NCBI GenBank assembly: GCA_020060215.1
Contig: JAGVAP010000139.1
Location: 1 to 51,758, forward strand
Length of the DNA: 51,758 bases
From: Deltaproteobacteria bacterium
GTDB taxonomy: Bacteria; Desulfobacterota; DSM-4660; Desulfatiglandales; HGW-15
Direction of reading: 5' to 3'
The translations under genes were made by a program, and so were the position numbers. A model generated the notes under the pieces. The model worked only from the letters and a program-made list of their open reading frames with translations, ran no database searches and had not been told where the DNA came from. Of this stretch, positions 50,854-51,758 are shown in pieces. Within the stretch, counting starts at the first letter, position 1; every line of letters begins with the position of its first letter.

Positions 50854-50935
50854 ATCTGACTGCGGCCTTAGGCCTGCATATCTAAAACATACGGATCATC
50901 GGCGAATAATCAATCCAATTCCTTCCCCTTCGTTC

Positions 50936-51724
50936 TCATCGACACGCATGCACCCGTTCGGCCAACCGCGAAAGAGCGAGCACCATCCTTTCCCTGACCT
51001 CCTCCACCTTTTCCATGGCCAAAAGGAGGGTCCCCGGTGGGCAGTAGAGGTCCTGATTGACCTCGATCTGGATGGCCATTTTCCCCCTCTCGGAAAGGGC
51101 ACGTCCGTAGTAGGTGGTGATATAGCCTCCGGCGTAGGGACGGTTCAGGGACACCGAAAAGCCCAACTGTTCAAAAACCTCCTTGGCCGTCCTCATCCAT
51201 TCGATCCGACAGGTGGCCCACCCGCATCCCGGCCTGGCAGACCCCTGCGCATTGCCGTTGTTGCTCAGGACGATGTCTTTCCTCTTCTCTCCCGGATCAG
51301 GGGCCTCAGGAGGGCCGATGCCGAAGAGCGAATGGCAGTCGATGAGGCCCGCCACATCATTGCTGTCGAGGGCTTTCCGGAGCTGCACATGATAGGGCGC
51401 ATAGTAAGACCGGACTCTCCTCTCCACCTCCCCGTCGTCGGGGATCGCCCCCGGCCGGTAGACATTGCGGCCGCTGTAATCGACATGGGCCACGATGCCT
51501 TTTCGGTCGCGCTGGTCGGGACTCCGATTCAGATCGACGACAAGCCGGCTCCAGGATGCGCACAAGACCCTGGATGCCGGGACCGTAGCGAAGATCTCAC
51601 GGGTCCCGATATCCGTGGACTCTTGGATCTCCGGGTCGGAGAGGGCAAGGGCTTCCCGGACCTCGGGCGGAATACGGCTGGAGCAGTGGGGAGCGGAAAT
51701 GACAAAGGGTATTTGCGGGACCAT
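50936..51724 (-). CDS. N-formylglutamate amidohydrolase
   Basis: 262 aa, FGase family: VISAPHCSSRIPPEVRE, STDIGTREIF, RLVVDLNRSPDQRD and the later IDCHSLFGIG, IEVNQDLY. It hydrolyses N-formylglutamate in histidine degradation or a related N-formyl substrate; no other hut genes are in the window. The ATG has AGGAG upstream. The last 34 bases of the window hold no further feature. Confidence 0.92.
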   Translation of the reverse strand: MVPQIPFVISAPHCSSRIPPEVREALALSDPEIQESTDIGTREIFATVPASRVLCASWSRLVVDLNRSPDQRDRKGIVAHVDYSGRNVYRPGAIPDDGEVERRVRSYYAPYHVQLRKALDSNDVAGLIDCHSLFGIGPPEAPDPGEKRKDIVLSNNGNAQGSARPGCGWATCRIEWMRTAKEVFEQLGFSVSLNRPYAGGYITTYYGRALSERGKMAIQIEVNQDLYCPPGTLLLAMEKVEEVRERMVLALSRLAERVHACR

Positions 51725-51758
51725 GAGGTTCTCCTGTGATACGAGAAAAAGGCTGCAG

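Overview
The window looks like a stretch of chromosome from a GC-rich anaerobic Desulfobacterota (former Deltaproteobacteria, Syntrophobacterales-like) bacterium. This is inferred from gene content and style: lptM-lysA-dapF and pgsA-tRNA-Gly-tRNA-Cys synteny, a TRAP transporter beside acyl-CoA ligases and EtfBA, an EF-G paralogue, CutA, and many dispersed palindromic intergenic repeats typical of that group. No species is claimed.

Region 1 (1-8.2 kb) is the right part of an integrative element, probably a prophage or prophage-like island. A tyrosine recombinase overlaps the 3' end of tRNA-Cys and an excisionase-like HTH protein lies before it. A leftward operon follows an 870-bp control region: zinc-ribbon protein, sigma-70-like protein, small unknown, Cas4/AddB-like Fe-S PD-(D/E)XK nuclease, tiny ORF, Sak4-like RecA-fold ATPase, and an SbcC/RecF-like ATPase cut by the window edge. 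The control region carries tandem 18-bp dyads. A bipartite 34-bp box occurs there and again inside the operon, each time just 5' of an element gene.

Region 2 (8.2-24.5 kb) is a long leftward housekeeping run: xerC-hslV-hslU-argB-argD-argF-argG-argH-lptM-lysA-dapF-dapA-dapB-folK-small membrane protein-transaldolase-lytic transglycosylase-pgsA-tRNA-Gly-tRNA-Cys. It combines proteolysis, most of the arginine pathway and the end of the lysine/diaminopimelate pathway. Several junctions carry palindromic repeats, one of which encodes the last residues of ArgF.

Region 3 (24.5-34.5 kb) starts from a divergent promoter region: an EF-G paralogue with a substituted switch-II histidine, a MogA/MoaB protein and a terminator (rightward). 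Leftward lie cutA, an unrecognised 1570-residue protein (methyltransferase-like segment, degenerate HD-like segment) with a near-leaderless promoter, and a divergent acyl-CoA synthetase.

Region 4 (34.5-43.9 kb) is an organic-acid uptake and activation locus: a canonical acyl-CoA synthetase, TRAP dctP-dctQ-dctM behind a promoter overlapped by a GTATAC repeat, a stand-alone response regulator, and a TetR regulator with a FadR-like palindrome driving etfB-etfA. The likely logic is import of an organic acid, CoA activation, then electron transfer from an acyl-CoA dehydrogenase.

Region 5 (43.9-51.8 kb) holds a zinc-motif unknown protein, an AT-rich intergenic region with an orphan terminator and possible small RNA or leader ORF, tRNA-Met, an HExxH protein, an FmdB-type zinc ribbon, a conserved unknown, fabD, a YhcC-type radical SAM protein, a BamE-like secreted protein, an SO_0444-type metal permease and an N-formylglutamate amidohydrolase. 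Many start codons below were moved from the longest frame to the one with a Shine-Dalgarno sequence.
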